A model generated the notes under the pieces. It worked only from the letters and a program-made list of their open reading frames with translations, was not told the origin of the DNA and ran no database searches. Positions 44,190-54,928 of a DNA stretch of 64,000 nt are shown one piece after another. Within the stretch, counting starts at the first letter, position 1; each line of letters begins with the position of its first letter. This DNA comes from Ureibacillus acetophenoni. GTDB taxonomy: Bacteria; Bacillota; Bacilli; Bacillales_A; Planococcaceae. A program made the position numbers and the translations under genes. The stretch covers positions 124,001-188,000 of the forward strand of contig NZ_OBQC01000003.1 of NCBI RefSeq assembly GCF_900220965.1, in the 5' to 3' direction.

Positions 44190-45743
44190 ATGTTTAACAA
44201 AAAGAAGAAAAATAATAAAGAACAAATAACAAATGAACAGACTGAAATGCAAGAGCCAACTAAGCACTATTCTAAAAATGAATTAAAACAAACTTTAGAA
44301 ATATTATCAAAAGAAGAATTCATTAATTTAATTAAAGAGAAAATTAATAGTCCATCTGATTTTATTATAAAGAATGTAACTGATGAAATTACAATCGTTT
44401 ATATAGATAATCTAATAGAAGTTAAATCATTAACTGATCTAACTATTCCAACGTTACAAAATATTTCAGACCCAACACCTCAAACAATTAAAGAAAAATT
44501 ACCACTTGCTCAAATTGATATTTCGAATAAATTAGACATTTTGATTTATGAATTACTTGAGGGTGCTGCGTTAATCCATACTAAAGAAAATGCAGAAATT
44601 ATCATTGCCAAAATCTCTTCCTATCAATCAAGAGGTTTATCTGCACCTGAAAATGAATCTCAAGTTATAGGTTCGCAAGTAGGATTTAATGAAAGTTTAG
44701 CGACAAACATTTCACTTATTCGACGTTTTGTTACGAGCCCTAATTTATGTAACGAAAAGTTTGAAGTCGGAGAAGATACAATCACTTCTATTTCACTCAT
44801 ATACATAAAGGGTGTTGCTTCTGAAGAACAAGTGAATACAATTCGACAAAGAATTGAGAGTTTAGACGTATCTGGATTAATTGACAGCGCTATATTAGCT
44901 GAATTAATAGATGATAGTTCAAAAACAGTTTTTCCGCAAATGTTGCTAACTGAAAGACCTGATCGATTTTGCGACGGATTATTATCTGGGAAAATTGGCA
45001 TTATGATGAATGGTAGTTCAATGGGAATCGTGACACCCGTTGCATTTATAGAGTTTTTCCATAGTAAAGAAGATCAAAATTTACGTTGGCAAATTGGCAC
45101 GATGTTAAGGTTATTAAGACTCTTTGCGATGATTTTCTCTATTTTTTTAACACCTATTTATGTAGCTGCTTTAACATATCACTATGAAATAATTTCACAA
45201 ACACTTATAGTTCCTTTAAGTGAAAGTAGAGCAATTGTACCATTTCCACCTATATTAGAGGCTCTATTGCTGGAACTTATTATCGAATTACTAAGAGAAG
45301 CAGGTTCACGTTTACCTACAAAAGTTGGACAAACTGTCGGGATTGTTGGAGGTATCGTAATCGGTACAGCTGCAGTTGAAGCTGGGATCACAAGTAATAT
45401 TTTAATAATCTTTGTTGCATTAAGTGCTCTAGCTTCATTTACTACTCCTAATTATGTAATGGCTAACATCATACGTTTCTTAAGATTTCCAATTATTATT
45501 TTAGCAGGAATTTGGGGATTTTTAGGCATCATGCTTGCTGTATGCTTTTTACTAATTCACCTATTAAGATTAACTAGTTTAGGAGCTCCTTATCTTGCCC
45601 CTTTATATCCAACAAGACTAAAGGATTTACCTAACAGCTTAATCAGACTCCCTTTGTCTATTATAAGTCGACAAGCTGTTAACACAAGAAAAGGCGATGA
45701 GGAATCTACAAAACAAAAGGACAGTAAGAAGGTGAGTGAATGA
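44190..45743 (+). CDS. gerAA: Spore germinant receptor subunit A (GerA family)
   Basis: This 517-residue GerAA-type protein has a long hydrophilic N-terminal domain (about 1-290) containing the family motif around GFNESLATNISLIRR and LTERPDRFCDGLLSGKIGI. About five membrane helices (about 300-490) and a charged tail follow. It forms the inner-membrane germinant receptor with the B and C subunits. The stop overlaps the next start by 4 bases. The symbol denotes the family; the germinant is unknown. Confidence 0.93.
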   Translation: MFNKKKKNNKEQITNEQTEMQEPTKHYSKNELKQTLEILSKEEFINLIKEKINSPSDFIIKNVTDEITIVYIDNLIEVKSLTDLTIPTLQNISDPTPQTIKEKLPLAQIDISNKLDILIYELLEGAALIHTKENAEIIIAKISSYQSRGLSAPENESQVIGSQVGFNESLATNISLIRRFVTSPNLCNEKFEVGEDTITSISLIYIKGVASEEQVNTIRQRIESLDVSGLIDSAILAELIDDSSKTVFPQMLLTERPDRFCDGLLSGKIGIMMNGSSMGIVTPVAFIEFFHSKEDQNLRWQIGTMLRLLRLFAMIFSIFLTPIYVAALTYHYEIISQTLIVPLSESRAIVPFPPILEALLLELIIELLREAGSRLPTKVGQTVGIVGGIVIGTAAVEAGITSNILIIFVALSALASFTTPNYVMANIIRFLRFPIIILAGIWGFLGIMLAVCFLLIHLLRLTSLGAPYLAPLYPTRLKDLPNSLIRLPLSIISRQAVNTRKGDEESTKQKDSKKVSE

Positions 45744-46855
45744 AACAAGCTACACAATCCAAACAGTACGAAAAGATTAATGCGTTTTTAATATTTTTTG
45801 TAATTGTTAGCTGTCAAATCGGAGTAGGTATTCATGGTTTTCAACGAGTAATTTATGAAGAAGCAAAACAAGATGCTTGGATATCAGTTGTATTGAGTTT
45901 CATTCTTGCGCATATTGTTGTTTTTATTATGTTTAAAACATTAGAGAAGTTTGACGGCCTTGATATTTATGGAATACAGAAGGAAGTTTTCGGTAAAATT
46001 CTTGGTAAATTTTTAAACCTATTATATGTAATTTATTGTACTTTTGCATTTTTTGCAGTTTTAAAAAACTATATCGAAGTAGTAAATACATGGGTATTTC
46101 CATATGTAAATGCTCGTTTTATAGCGATTGCTATACTGCTCATTGTAATATACGCTGTTACCGGAGGATTAAGAGTTATTGTTGGAATCAGTTTTTTTAG
46201 TTTCTTTTTCTTATTATGGATTCCACCTGTATTAATTTTTCCCTTATATTACTCAAACCCTAATTTTCTTTTGCCGATCATGGAGGATTGGGCTGGAATT
46301 TTAAGAGGGGTATATTTAATGAGTTTTACAATTGTTGGATTTGAAATTTTGAATATAATATATCCATATATAAAAGAAAAAGAAAGAAAAAATGCCAATA
46401 AATACGCTCAGATTGGATTATTAGCTACCTTTTTTTTATACATCACAATTATGTTAATTACAATAATGTACTTTAGTGGTCCTCAATTAGAAAGAGTTAT
46501 TTGGGCAACATTAACGATATTTAATATAATTGAATTTCCCTTTGTTGAGAGAATTGAAATTATTACGATATGTTTATGGCTGCTGATTGTTTTACCGAAT
46601 CTCTGCTTATATTTATGGGCTGCATATCGTGGAGTGTCTTCCATATTCAAAATAGAGCTTAAAAAATTTATTTGGATATTCGCAAGTATCATCTTTATTT
46701 TTACTTTTATTATAAGGTCAAGAACTGAAATCAACACTATGAATAATTACTTTGGACAAATTTCATTTTATGTTGTATTTGTCTATCCATTTTTGTTATA
46801 TTTATTTGCTTCCATAAAAAAAAGACGAAGAAAAGGGACAGGTGACTCATCATGA
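45740..46855 (+). CDS. gerAB: Spore germinant receptor subunit B (GerAB-type permease)
   Basis: This 371-residue APC-like permease has about ten membrane helices and belongs to the endospore germination permease family (QIGVGIHGFQRVIYEEAKQD near the N terminus). The B subunit binds the germinant in this receptor class. ATGA overlap with gerAA upstream and gerAC downstream shows tight translational coupling. It ends in a basic KKRRRKG tail. Confidence 0.92.
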   Translation: MKQATQSKQYEKINAFLIFFVIVSCQIGVGIHGFQRVIYEEAKQDAWISVVLSFILAHIVVFIMFKTLEKFDGLDIYGIQKEVFGKILGKFLNLLYVIYCTFAFFAVLKNYIEVVNTWVFPYVNARFIAIAILLIVIYAVTGGLRVIVGISFFSFFFLLWIPPVLIFPLYYSNPNFLLPIMEDWAGILRGVYLMSFTIVGFEILNIIYPYIKEKERKNANKYAQIGLLATFFLYITIMLITIMYFSGPQLERVIWATLTIFNIIEFPFVERIEIITICLWLLIVLPNLCLYLWAAYRGVSSIFKIELKKFIWIFASIIFIFTFIIRSRTEINTMNNYFGQISFYVVFVYPFLLYLFASIKKRRRKGTGDSS

Positions 46856-47973
46856 TCAAACGACAAGTCCTTTTATATTATTTATGTATATCCCTCTTGC
46901 TCTTCGGTTGTGCTGATCCTAAAATTCTTGAAAGAGTTAGTCTAGCTATTCTAGTCGGTTATGATGTTGAAGAAGAAGATAAAGTAACAGCAACAGTTGC
47001 GCTTAGAACCGTCAATCAGGAATTACAAAGTGTTGTAAGTATTGCATCACAAACAGAGAAAACTAGTAAAGGAACCCGAATTAAAGCAAGTCTTGATAGT
47101 ACAAAACAAATAGTGGCTGGACAGCTCCGTGTAATACTGTTAGGAAAAAAACTTGCTGAATCGGGAATAAATGAGGCTCTTCATACAACAAAGATGAATT
47201 CAGAAATGAGCAGTGGACTTTACTTTGCTATAGTAGATGGAGAGACAAAACCATTAATAGAAAAAAAATACGAAAACATCTCAGACATTGGTCAACATAT
47301 TTTTTATTTGTTGGATCATAATATCGAAGAACAAACAATCCTATCCTCTACTTTACACGAAACTGTCCGTGATAGTTATTCACCCTACATTGATATGGCA
47401 TTACCATTACTCGTTCAAGATGAGGATGATGTTCATATAAGTGGTCTTGCGATTTTTAATGGTGATAAAATGGTCGGAAAACTAGTTGGAAGTGACCCAT
47501 TTTACGTCGTATTAGTACGAGAAAAATATAATGCAGGGTCCATTCAACTATCAATACCAGGTGAACCGTTTAAAAATTTATCCGATGAAATACCAGATGA
47601 AATAGCGATGGCTATTGATTCAATTTTTTCAAAAAGAAAGATCGAATTACTAAATAAAGATACTCCTGAATTTGAAATAGATGTAAAAGTCGAAGGACGT
47701 ATACTTGAAATTCCTCCAAGTATTACTACAGAAGATCCTGAAGTAATAAAAAAATTAGAAACAGAAGTGGAAAAAAAATTTGAGAGAGAAATATCCCGTA
47801 TTATTAAGAAAACTCAAGAGTTAAATTCGGATGTGTTTGGCTTTGGAGAAGTTTATAAAGCGCACGTTGGTACTAAAAACGTTGATAAAAAGAAGTGGAA
47901 AGAACTATATCCTACAATCAAAGTTAATGCAAATGTAACAGTTAAATTGTTACGTAATGGCGTCTTTGACTAA
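46852..47973 (+). CDS. gerAC: Spore germinant receptor lipoprotein subunit C (Ger(x)C)
   Basis: This 373-residue lipoprotein has signal ICISLLLFGC (lipidated Cys about residue 21) followed by the three-part GerAC fold: ERVSLAILVGYD near the start, LRVILLGKKLAESG, and a C-terminal domain rich in Glu/Lys helix. It completes the ABC germinant receptor. It overlaps gerAB by 4 bases, and a terminator follows. Confidence 0.92.
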   Translation: MIKRQVLLYYLCISLLLFGCADPKILERVSLAILVGYDVEEEDKVTATVALRTVNQELQSVVSIASQTEKTSKGTRIKASLDSTKQIVAGQLRVILLGKKLAESGINEALHTTKMNSEMSSGLYFAIVDGETKPLIEKKYENISDIGQHIFYLLDHNIEEQTILSSTLHETVRDSYSPYIDMALPLLVQDEDDVHISGLAIFNGDKMVGKLVGSDPFYVVLVREKYNAGSIQLSIPGEPFKNLSDEIPDEIAMAIDSIFSKRKIELLNKDTPEFEIDVKVEGRILEIPPSITTEDPEVIKKLETEVEKKFEREISRIIKKTQELNSDVFGFGEVYKAHVGTKNVDKKKWKELYPTIKVNANVTVKLLRNGVFD

Positions 47974-48024
47974 TTATTACTCCAATTATATTTCAGAACA
48001 ATATTAGATATACGATTTCCTTTA

Positions 48025-48060
48025 CCAGAATGGTTCATTCGTGAATCATTCTTTTTTTGT
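48025..48060 (+). terminator. Intrinsic terminator of the ger operon
   Basis: AGAATGGTTCA (48027-48037) pairs with TGAATCATTCT (48042-48052), followed by a T run. Confidence 0.9.
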
Positions 48061-48137
48061 ACATTTATATCCACACATAAATTTCCTAATTCAAAGAAGA
48101 CTAAGCGTATATTAGTTTTTAAGATTGAGGTAATACG

Positions 48138-49076
48138 ATGAATAAATACTTCTTAAAACATAGCTTAATCACTATCTTTATTATCATCAGTGTATTTAAT
48201 GTTAACACTGTGGATGCGAATAATGATACTAAAGATAATGTCAATGCCACACATATCATTGATCCTAAAACAGATGAAGTTGTAACTACAATCATTCCGC
48301 AGGCATATCATCTTGAACTTGATTTTTTATATTTTAGAAAACAAATTCAATGGATTGTTCAAAATATAGCAAATGGTTCTTATACAAAGAGTGGATATAA
48401 TCAGAAAATGATACTAGATCGTCTTGATCCAATTACTAAGAAAATCATAAAGGGTAGGCCAAGTGTGGAATTAAATCAAGAAGAACTAATTGAGAAAATA
48501 TTAGAACATTCAATGACCGGTGGTAGAGTATATGTACCGCTTAAAGTAACGGAAAGTGGATACGATGAGGAAGAAGCATCTTCTTTAAACGAAGTATTAT
48601 TAGCATCATATACTACCCGTTTTAACCCAACTCGAATTGGCAGAAGTAAAAATATCGAACTTTCAGCTGCATCAATCAATAATGTCATTGTTGGAAGTGG
48701 GGACATTTTTTCTTTTAATGATACAGTAGGTCCCCGTGATGTCGCTTCAGGTTATCAAGAAGCACCCGAGTATTTACAAGGCAAGCTTGTAATTGGCATT
48801 GGCGGTGGTATTTGTCAAACTTCTTCCACCCTCTTTAATGCAGTCGACCATCTTGGCATGGAAATAATAGAAAGACACCGGCATACAGGTGATGTTGGAT
48901 ATGTACCAAAAGGTAGAGATGCAACAGTATCCTTCGGTGGGTTAGATTTTATTTTCCAAAATACAATAGGTATACCCGTAATAATTAAATCTTATTATGG
49001 TAACGGCGTTATTACTGTACAAATTAAAACATCAAAAGAGAATAAATTCATTTTGAATAATCTTGAAGATGATTAA
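48138..49076 (+). CDS. VanW-family protein
   Basis: This 312-residue protein has a signal peptide (cleavage near VDA, about residue 28), a less conserved N-terminal region, and a C-terminal VanW domain (about 165-300; FNDTVGPRDVASGYQEAP, GGGICQTSSTLFNA, GRDATVSFGG). VanW proteins occur in spore-formers and in some vancomycin clusters, but their biochemical role is unsettled. It follows the ger operon but has its own ribosome site (GAGGTAATACG) and a separate leader. No resistance genes are nearby. Confidence 0.88.
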   Translation: MNKYFLKHSLITIFIIISVFNVNTVDANNDTKDNVNATHIIDPKTDEVVTTIIPQAYHLELDFLYFRKQIQWIVQNIANGSYTKSGYNQKMILDRLDPITKKIIKGRPSVELNQEELIEKILEHSMTGGRVYVPLKVTESGYDEEEASSLNEVLLASYTTRFNPTRIGRSKNIELSAASINNVIVGSGDIFSFNDTVGPRDVASGYQEAPEYLQGKLVIGIGGGICQTSSTLFNAVDHLGMEIIERHRHTGDVGYVPKGRDATVSFGGLDFIFQNTIGIPVIIKSYYGNGVITVQIKTSKENKFILNNLEDD

Positions 49077-49149
49077 AATTCACTCCACTTTCAACATTTC
49101 AGCACCCTTGTGGTAATATATGGGTAAACAATGCCATTGGAGGTTCTTT

Positions 49150-49872
49150 ATGAATCAACAGGATCAGATTAAACAATTAGCGGAATGGATATCAAATTCA
49201 AGTAGTACAATTGTCTTAACAGGTGCTGGCATGTCAACGGAAAGTGGAATACCTGATTTTAGGTCTCGATCAGGGTGGTGGAACAAAATAGATCCGCGCA
49301 CTGTAGCGACCGTAGATGCATTAGAAAATTATTATGATCTATTTCACGAATTCTACAGTTATCGAATAAAGTCTTTAGAGAAATATTCACCTCATGAGGG
49401 ACATGAAATTCTTGCCGGGTGGGAGAGTAAAGGCTTATTAGATTGTGTCGCAACTCAAAACGTCGACGGTTTTCACCAAATTGCTGGAAATAAGAAGGTT
49501 TATGAATTACACGGAACTATTACAACAGTAAGATGTCATTCATGCAATCGCCCATCACAGCTAAACGATTTTTTAAATAAAGAAAATTGTAAACATTGTA
49601 AAGGGAAACTTCGACCAAATGTCGTCTTATTTGGTGAAAACTTGCCTGAAAAAAGCTGGATGTCTTCTTTGAACCATATACGAAATGCTGATTTAACAAT
49701 TGTTATTGGTACAAGCTTAGAAGTATATCCAGTAAATCAGTTACCTACAATGACTTCCGGTAAAAAAGTTTTTATTAATTTAGATATTTCTGGTCCTACA
49801 AAATTTGATTTAACCATCAAGGGAAAAGCAAAAGAAACATTACAATTAGTTCATTCTGTATTAAATCAGTAA
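49150..49872 (+). CDS. Sirtuin-type NAD-dependent protein deacylase (SIR2 family)
   Basis: This 240-residue sirtuin has the NAD motif GAGMSTESGIPDFRS, QNVDGFHQ, catalytic His121 (ELHGT), four zinc Cys (129, 132, 147, 150) and VVLFGE. It removes acyl groups from Lys using NAD. The substrate class (acetyl or succinyl) is not decided here. Start ATG 49150 follows GGAGGT; an upstream in-frame ATG at 49120 has no site. A terminator overlaps the stop. Confidence 0.93.
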   Translation: MNQQDQIKQLAEWISNSSSTIVLTGAGMSTESGIPDFRSRSGWWNKIDPRTVATVDALENYYDLFHEFYSYRIKSLEKYSPHEGHEILAGWESKGLLDCVATQNVDGFHQIAGNKKVYELHGTITTVRCHSCNRPSQLNDFLNKENCKHCKGKLRPNVVLFGENLPEKSWMSSLNHIRNADLTIVIGTSLEVYPVNQLPTMTSGKKVFINLDISGPTKFDLTIKGKAKETLQLVHSVLNQ

Positions 49873-49899
49873 TCATAATTTGATTGCTGATTTTTTATA
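49863..49899 (+). terminator. Terminator overlapping the sirtuin stop codon
   Basis: AATCAGTAATCA (49864-49875) pairs with TGATTGCTGATT (49881-49892), followed by a T run. Confidence 0.75.
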
Positions 49900-49980
49900 T
49901 CTATAGCTATTAAAGATACTATGCTATAATATTTTTCGAATTCTACAAATTAATAGTAAATTTTATAGGGGGGATATAAA

Positions 49981-51987
49981 ATGGGGGGGAAATCACAAGG
50001 ATCTAAGTCGAAGCGGAGTATCCGCACTCGTTTCATGGCCTGGTTTCTAATCGTAGCCATTCTACCATTACTTATCGTATCTTTCGTTATTCAAAAGATT
50101 AATAGCAACATTATCATTGAAAAAGAACAGCAATCGATGGAAAGTTTAGTAGAATCAAAGGCACAATCTGTCGATCAATGGTTTATTGCACAAATGTCAG
50201 AAATGGAAATAGCTTCAAAAAGTGACATTATGAAATCAATGGACGTCGAACGGATCATTCCATATTTACAAATGTTAGAAGTACGTTCTGATGTTTTCGA
50301 AACAATGTTTGCTATTGATAGGAATGGGATTGTTGTAGCACATTCAAAGCCTGAAAGTATAGGGTCGGATTACAGCGACAGAACATATGTTCCAACTGCA
50401 CTTGATGGAGTTTCAAATTATTCTGATGTTTTAGTTTCTAAAGCAACAGGAAATCGAATTGTAGTTGCCGCAACTCCGATTGAAGATGAAAATGGAAAAA
50501 TCATTGGTGTACTTGCAGGCTCAGCGAATTTTGAAATTTTAGTAGATTCTTTATTAACAGACGATAGTGAAAGTGCCATTCAATTGTCTTTAGTAGATGG
50601 ACAAGGAATAATTCAAGTATCTCCGGATGAACAACTCGTTGGTATGAATGTAAATGAATCGCAAGCTACAGAACAATTTAAAACAATTTTAAGTAATAGT
50701 GTTTCTCAAAGCGGGATATATAACGTGAGTCATAATAATGAGAAGTATTTATTGGCTTCAACGCCAATTACTACTGTTGGATTTGGATTAAACATCCAAG
50801 TTCCTGAAAGTGTTATTCTTTCAGAAACAAATTCTATTCAATTTACTACATACATTATTATCGCAATAACGGCAGTACTTATTATTTTCATATCGTTATT
50901 AATTGTACAAAGTATTACAAAACCCATTCTTTCTGTCGCATATCGGATGAATATGATAGCTAACGGAGATCTATCTATAAGACCATTAGCAGTAAAATCG
51001 AAAGATGAACTAGGTCAGTTAGCATCTAACTTTAATGTTATGATCGAAAATATAAAGCATCTCGTTACTGAAATTCGAACAGCTTCAGAACATGTTGCAA
51101 GCGCTTCTGAAGAACTAACAGCGAGTTCAGAAGAAACTGCTCAATCAGCAGAACAAATAGCGGCTTCTATTCAAACAATTGCTTCTAGCTCGGAGTCACA
51201 AGCAATGATTACGGAGGATACGAAAGAAGTAGTTACAAATATATCGCAAGGCATCTCTAAAATCTCAAAAAATATTGAAGAGACGAATACAATTACTGAA
51301 AATGCAGTACTTGCTGCTAAAACAGGTTCCGATGTTATTGATACATCTATTCATCAAATGAAATTAGCCGATGAAAAAACAACTATTGCTTCACAAACAA
51401 TTAATGATCTTGGGAAAAAATCAAACGAAATTGGAAATATTATTTCAGTTATTACAAACATTGCAGATCAGACTAACTTACTTGCATTAAACGCTGCGAT
51501 TGAAGCAGCTCGTGCTGGAGAATACGGAAAAGGTTTTGCAGTTGTTGCAGAAGAAGTTAGGAAGCTTGCTGAACAATCTAGCAAAGCATCTAGCCAAATT
51601 AGCGAATTAATCAAACAAATACAATTAGAAATTACAGCTTCTATTAATGCTATTAACGAAGGAAGCTATGCTGTAAATGACGGAAAATCATTAGTTGAAC
51701 GAGCTGGTTTAGAATTTGAAAAAATTGCAAATTCAATTAGCAATGTTTCAATTCAAATGCAAAGTATATTTGAAGAAAGTACAAAAATTGATGAACATTC
51801 AACTAAAATGGTTAATGATATGCTTCATTTAACTTCTATCACAAATGAAGCAAAACTAAATACACACGAAATCGCATACGCATCTGCTGAACAAAATGGT
51901 ACGATGGAAGAGATTGCAGCTTCTGCTAATACGCTTGCAGTAATGGCAGATGAACTAAAACAAGCTGCACAGGCATTCAAACTTTAA
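49981..51987 (+). CDS. Methyl-accepting chemotaxis protein with Cache sensor
   Basis: This 668-residue receptor has a basic N terminus, TM1 (about 19-38) and a periplasm-facing Cache-type sensor (about 40-290; [25 protein letters not shown]). TM2 (about 300-322), HAMP (about 323-375) and a C-terminal signalling domain (about 395-660; tip motif [18 protein letters not shown]) follow. The ligand is unknown. An extended -10 (TGC-TATAAT, 49922-49930) precedes it. It is monocistronic and the only receptor in the window; the CheR at 43203 is a candidate modifier. Confidence 0.95.
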   Translation: MGGKSQGSKSKRSIRTRFMAWFLIVAILPLLIVSFVIQKINSNIIIEKEQQSMESLVESKAQSVDQWFIAQMSEMEIASKSDIMKSMDVERIIPYLQMLEVRSDVFETMFAIDRNGIVVAHSKPESIGSDYSDRTYVPTALDGVSNYSDVLVSKATGNRIVVAATPIEDENGKIIGVLAGSANFEILVDSLLTDDSESAIQLSLVDGQGIIQVSPDEQLVGMNVNESQATEQFKTILSNSVSQSGIYNVSHNNEKYLLASTPITTVGFGLNIQVPESVILSETNSIQFTTYIIIAITAVLIIFISLLIVQSITKPILSVAYRMNMIANGDLSIRPLAVKSKDELGQLASNFNVMIENIKHLVTEIRTASEHVASASEELTASSEETAQSAEQIAASIQTIASSSESQAMITEDTKEVVTNISQGISKISKNIEETNTITENAVLAAKTGSDVIDTSIHQMKLADEKTTIASQTINDLGKKSNEIGNIISVITNIADQTNLLALNAAIEAARAGEYGKGFAVVAEEVRKLAEQSSKASSQISELIKQIQLEITASINAINEGSYAVNDGKSLVERAGLEFEKIANSISNVSIQMQSIFEESTKIDEHSTKMVNDMLHLTSITNEAKLNTHEIAYASAEQNGTMEEIAASANTLAVMADELKQAAQAFKL

Positions 51988-51997
51988 AAAACTAGTA

Positions 51998-52047
51998 GAA
52001 ATAAGGGCATTCTTGAGACAAGTTTTCATGAATGTTCTTATTTTTTA
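51998..52047 (+). terminator. Intrinsic terminator after the chemoreceptor gene
   Basis: AATAAGGGCATTC pairs with GAATGTTCTTATT (about 52000-52012 / 52030-52042, two G-T pairs), followed by Ts. Confidence 0.75.
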
Positions 52048-52137
52048 TTAATGTATAAATCTATTAATCATTTAATGATTAGAGTATTTTCATTTATAAT
52101 AGATTTGAGTTAATAATTCATTTAAAGGGGTTAAGGT

Positions 52138-53718
52138 ATGAAAGAACTTTGGTATGGTGGGAAGATTTACACAATGGAAAGAGAAAATGAATTAGTAGAG
52201 TCAGTACTAGTTTTAGATGGGAAAATAATTGCAACAGGAAATTTAAATGATTTAGAGAGTCAAGCAGACAAAAAAATAAATTTACACGGTGCTACTATGT
52301 ATCCTGGATTTGTAGATAGTCATCTCCACATAATATGGCATGGGGAAAAACTCATTCGTTTAGACTTATCAAAAACTACTTCTTGTGAGGAAATGCTTGA
52401 AATGATTACTGAGGCTGCAAAACAAACACCTAGCGATCAGTGGCTTTTCGGAGAAGGATGGAATGAAAACAACTTTCCCGATCGTCGAATACCGACCATA
52501 CAAGAACTTGATACTATTCGTAAAGAACCAATTATTTTAAATCGAATATGTCTTCATCAATCATTAGTGAACAGTAGTGCACTTGAAGCTGCTGGTATTA
52601 CGGAACAAACTGAAAGTCCCTTTGGTGGTGAAATTGGTAAAGACCAAGACGGAAACCTTAACGGGAGACTATTTGAAAAAGCGAAGGAACTTGTTGATGC
52701 TTCTATACCAAAAGAGGGGGAAGCATATATTGATTACTTGGAAAACGCAATGGAACTAGCAATAAAGGATATGCACTCCAAAGGGTTAACGGGAGGGCAT
52801 TCTGATGATATGAGTTATTTCGGCCATTATACAAATCCTCTTACTGCATATCGCCGTGTTATTGGAAGTAAACGTCACTTCCGCGCACATTTACTACGCC
52901 ATGTAAAGTCATTCGAAGAAATGATGACTGATGGTGTTCAATTCGATGAACCATATATCGAACCTGGAGCGTTGAAAATGTTTGCTGATGGAGCATTAGG
53001 TGGCTCTACAGCAGCATTATCGAAACCATATACAGATAACCCAACGAATAAAGGTATGTTTATACATACTGATGTTCGATTAGAGGAATATGTCCAACTT
53101 GCGCGGAAATATAATTCTGCAGTTGCTATACATGCAATTGGTGATGCCGCCGCAGAACAAATGATCCAAGCAATAGAAAAATATCCTGCACCTGAAGGAA
53201 AACGAGATCGACTCATCCATGCATGTGTACTTAGAGAAGATTTAGTTGAACGTTTAAAGAGACTTCCAATTATAATAGATATTCAACCAGCCTTTGTACC
53301 ATCTGATTTTCCATGGGTAACCGAACGTTTAGGGGAAGAACGGTTGGAATGGGCATATGCTTGGCGAAAACTAATTGATCATGGATTAATTTGTGCCAAT
53401 GGAACAGATACACCCATTGAGGATGTAGATCCAATAAAAACCATTTATGCTGCGGTTGAACGTAAAAAAGCGAATGATGAACATAATGGCTATTTACCTG
53501 AAGAAAAACTAACTCGATTTGAAGCAATCCAACTTTATACTTTAGGTAGTGCCAAAGCAATTTGTAAAGAGCATGAAAGAGGTCTCATTAAACCGGGTTA
53601 TGACGCTGATTTTTCAATCTTTGACCTAGACCTATTTGAAGGCTCACCTGAAGATATGTTACATGTAAAAGCAGTTAAAACAGTCGTAGGTGGAAAAATT
53701 GTATATAGTATCGATTAA
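52138..53718 (+). CDS. Amidohydrolase (YtcJ-like)
   Basis: This 526-residue amidohydrolase-superfamily protein has metal motif GFVDSHLHIIWHG, then MFADGALGGSTAAL, AIHAIGDAA and ANGTDTPIEDVDP. The family removes amide or formyl groups from small molecules; the substrate is unknown. Start ATG follows AAAGGGG. It is monocistronic, and a shared terminator separates it from the convergent SDR gene. Confidence 0.9.
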   Translation: MKELWYGGKIYTMERENELVESVLVLDGKIIATGNLNDLESQADKKINLHGATMYPGFVDSHLHIIWHGEKLIRLDLSKTTSCEEMLEMITEAAKQTPSDQWLFGEGWNENNFPDRRIPTIQELDTIRKEPIILNRICLHQSLVNSSALEAAGITEQTESPFGGEIGKDQDGNLNGRLFEKAKELVDASIPKEGEAYIDYLENAMELAIKDMHSKGLTGGHSDDMSYFGHYTNPLTAYRRVIGSKRHFRAHLLRHVKSFEEMMTDGVQFDEPYIEPGALKMFADGALGGSTAALSKPYTDNPTNKGMFIHTDVRLEEYVQLARKYNSAVAIHAIGDAAAEQMIQAIEKYPAPEGKRDRLIHACVLREDLVERLKRLPIIIDIQPAFVPSDFPWVTERLGEERLEWAYAWRKLIDHGLICANGTDTPIEDVDPIKTIYAAVERKKANDEHNGYLPEEKLTRFEAIQLYTLGSAKAICKEHERGLIKPGYDADFSIFDLDLFEGSPEDMLHVKAVKTVVGGKIVYSID

Positions 53719-53764
53719 ATAAAACTAACCCGAGAAAAACAAACTTTTCTCGGGTTAGTTGTTA
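53719..53764. terminator. Bidirectional terminator
   Basis: A perfect 16-bp stem (53723-53738 / 53745-53760, core AACTAACCCGAGAAAA) lies between two convergent genes. Confidence 0.9.
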
Positions 53765-53792
53765 TATTGACATGTAATTGTTAACAAGTTAA

Positions 53793-54704
53793 TTAAAACT
53801 TATATGTCACTCCACACAATTTCTCAGATAGTTGCCATAAATTATGTGCAACGTTTTCATCGTACATATAAATAAATGAACTTGATTCGGCAGGTGTTTC
53901 TAATTTATTCTTAGATTTCTTAGATAGACTGATATATTCTCCTCCAGAAAATCCTCGATAACTTGCTGCATATAAAATTGGTAATACACCTTTTTTCTTA
54001 TCGATTTTTAAATCCTTTCCTTTAGATTTTAATTTTGCCAATCTACTCATACTTCTTTTAGAATCTTCTGTTTTACTAGACATTAACGGCTTACAACATA
54101 TACTCAATGATTGTATATTATACTGTTTAAACTTTTCGTCTAAATGTTTTGCAAAAAGCATATTTGCTAACTTACTTTGAATATAAAATTTGTCACGATT
54201 ATATTTATTCGATCCTTTAAAGTGGCCGAAAGCTAACTTTGTTTTTTTAGGTATATCGTTTCCTATTGAAATGACTCTTGAATTTGGTGTCACTTTCAGT
54301 AAATCAAGTAATAAACCAGTTAACGCAAAATGGCCTAAGTAATTTACCCCAAATTGAGATTCAAACCCTTCCTTTGTCTTTTCAAATTGCGGAGACTGGA
54401 TTGTTTCATTTAGGATTAATATTGATAATGTTTTATAATTATCTTTATATTCCTTAACAAATGATTTAATGGATGATAGGTCTTGTAAATCTAAATACAT
54501 GAGTTCCAACTTAGCATCTGGAATAATTGTGGTGATTTTTTCTTGGACACTTCTTCCTCTAGACAAATCAGGTACTGCAAGAACGACGTTGGCCCCTTTT
54601 TCTGCAAACGCCAATGAAGCATAATAACCATAACCTTGGTGTGCCCCTGTAATAACTACTGTTTTCCCTGTTTGCTGATCCATATCGTCAATAGTCCAAG
54701 CCAA
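53793..54704 (-). CDS. Short-chain dehydrogenase/reductase
   Basis: This 303-residue SDR resembles retinol-dehydrogenase-type members. The cofactor motif is TGAHQGYG (Gly-rich turn), with NYLGHFALTG and the catalytic pair YIQSK (Tyr, Lys+4). The C terminus has an extra Lys/Ser-rich stretch. The substrate is unknown. Start is TTG at 54704, 8 bases after AAGGAG. It is a lone gene. Confidence 0.85.
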   Translation of the reverse strand: MAWTIDDMDQQTGKTVVITGAHQGYGYYASLAFAEKGANVVLAVPDLSRGRSVQEKITTIIPDAKLELMYLDLQDLSSIKSFVKEYKDNYKTLSILILNETIQSPQFEKTKEGFESQFGVNYLGHFALTGLLLDLLKVTPNSRVISIGNDIPKKTKLAFGHFKGSNKYNRDKFYIQSKLANMLFAKHLDEKFKQYNIQSLSICCKPLMSSKTEDSKRSMSRLAKLKSKGKDLKIDKKKGVLPILYAASYRGFSGGEYISLSKKSKNKLETPAESSSFIYMYDENVAHNLWQLSEKLCGVTYKF

Positions 54705-54928
54705 ACACTACACTCCTTTATAAGTATAGATTGATCCTCTGAAGTAATGGTTTATCAACATATCTATAAAATTATATGCGTCGAATTAAAAAGAATTATT
54801 AAATTTTGAATTAAATTTTGAAAGTTTTATTCGATAATCGTCGGAAATTCACTTTTTATGTCGTCGATTTCAATTCATGATAAACTTAAATGAGTGTATT
54901 ATTTTAGTTTTTTGAAAGGGTGTTTTTT

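Noticed and set aside
48138-49076. VanW as a sign of vancomycin resistance
   Set aside because: No vanHAX, vanRS or vanY genes are nearby, and VanW-domain proteins are common in spore-formers.
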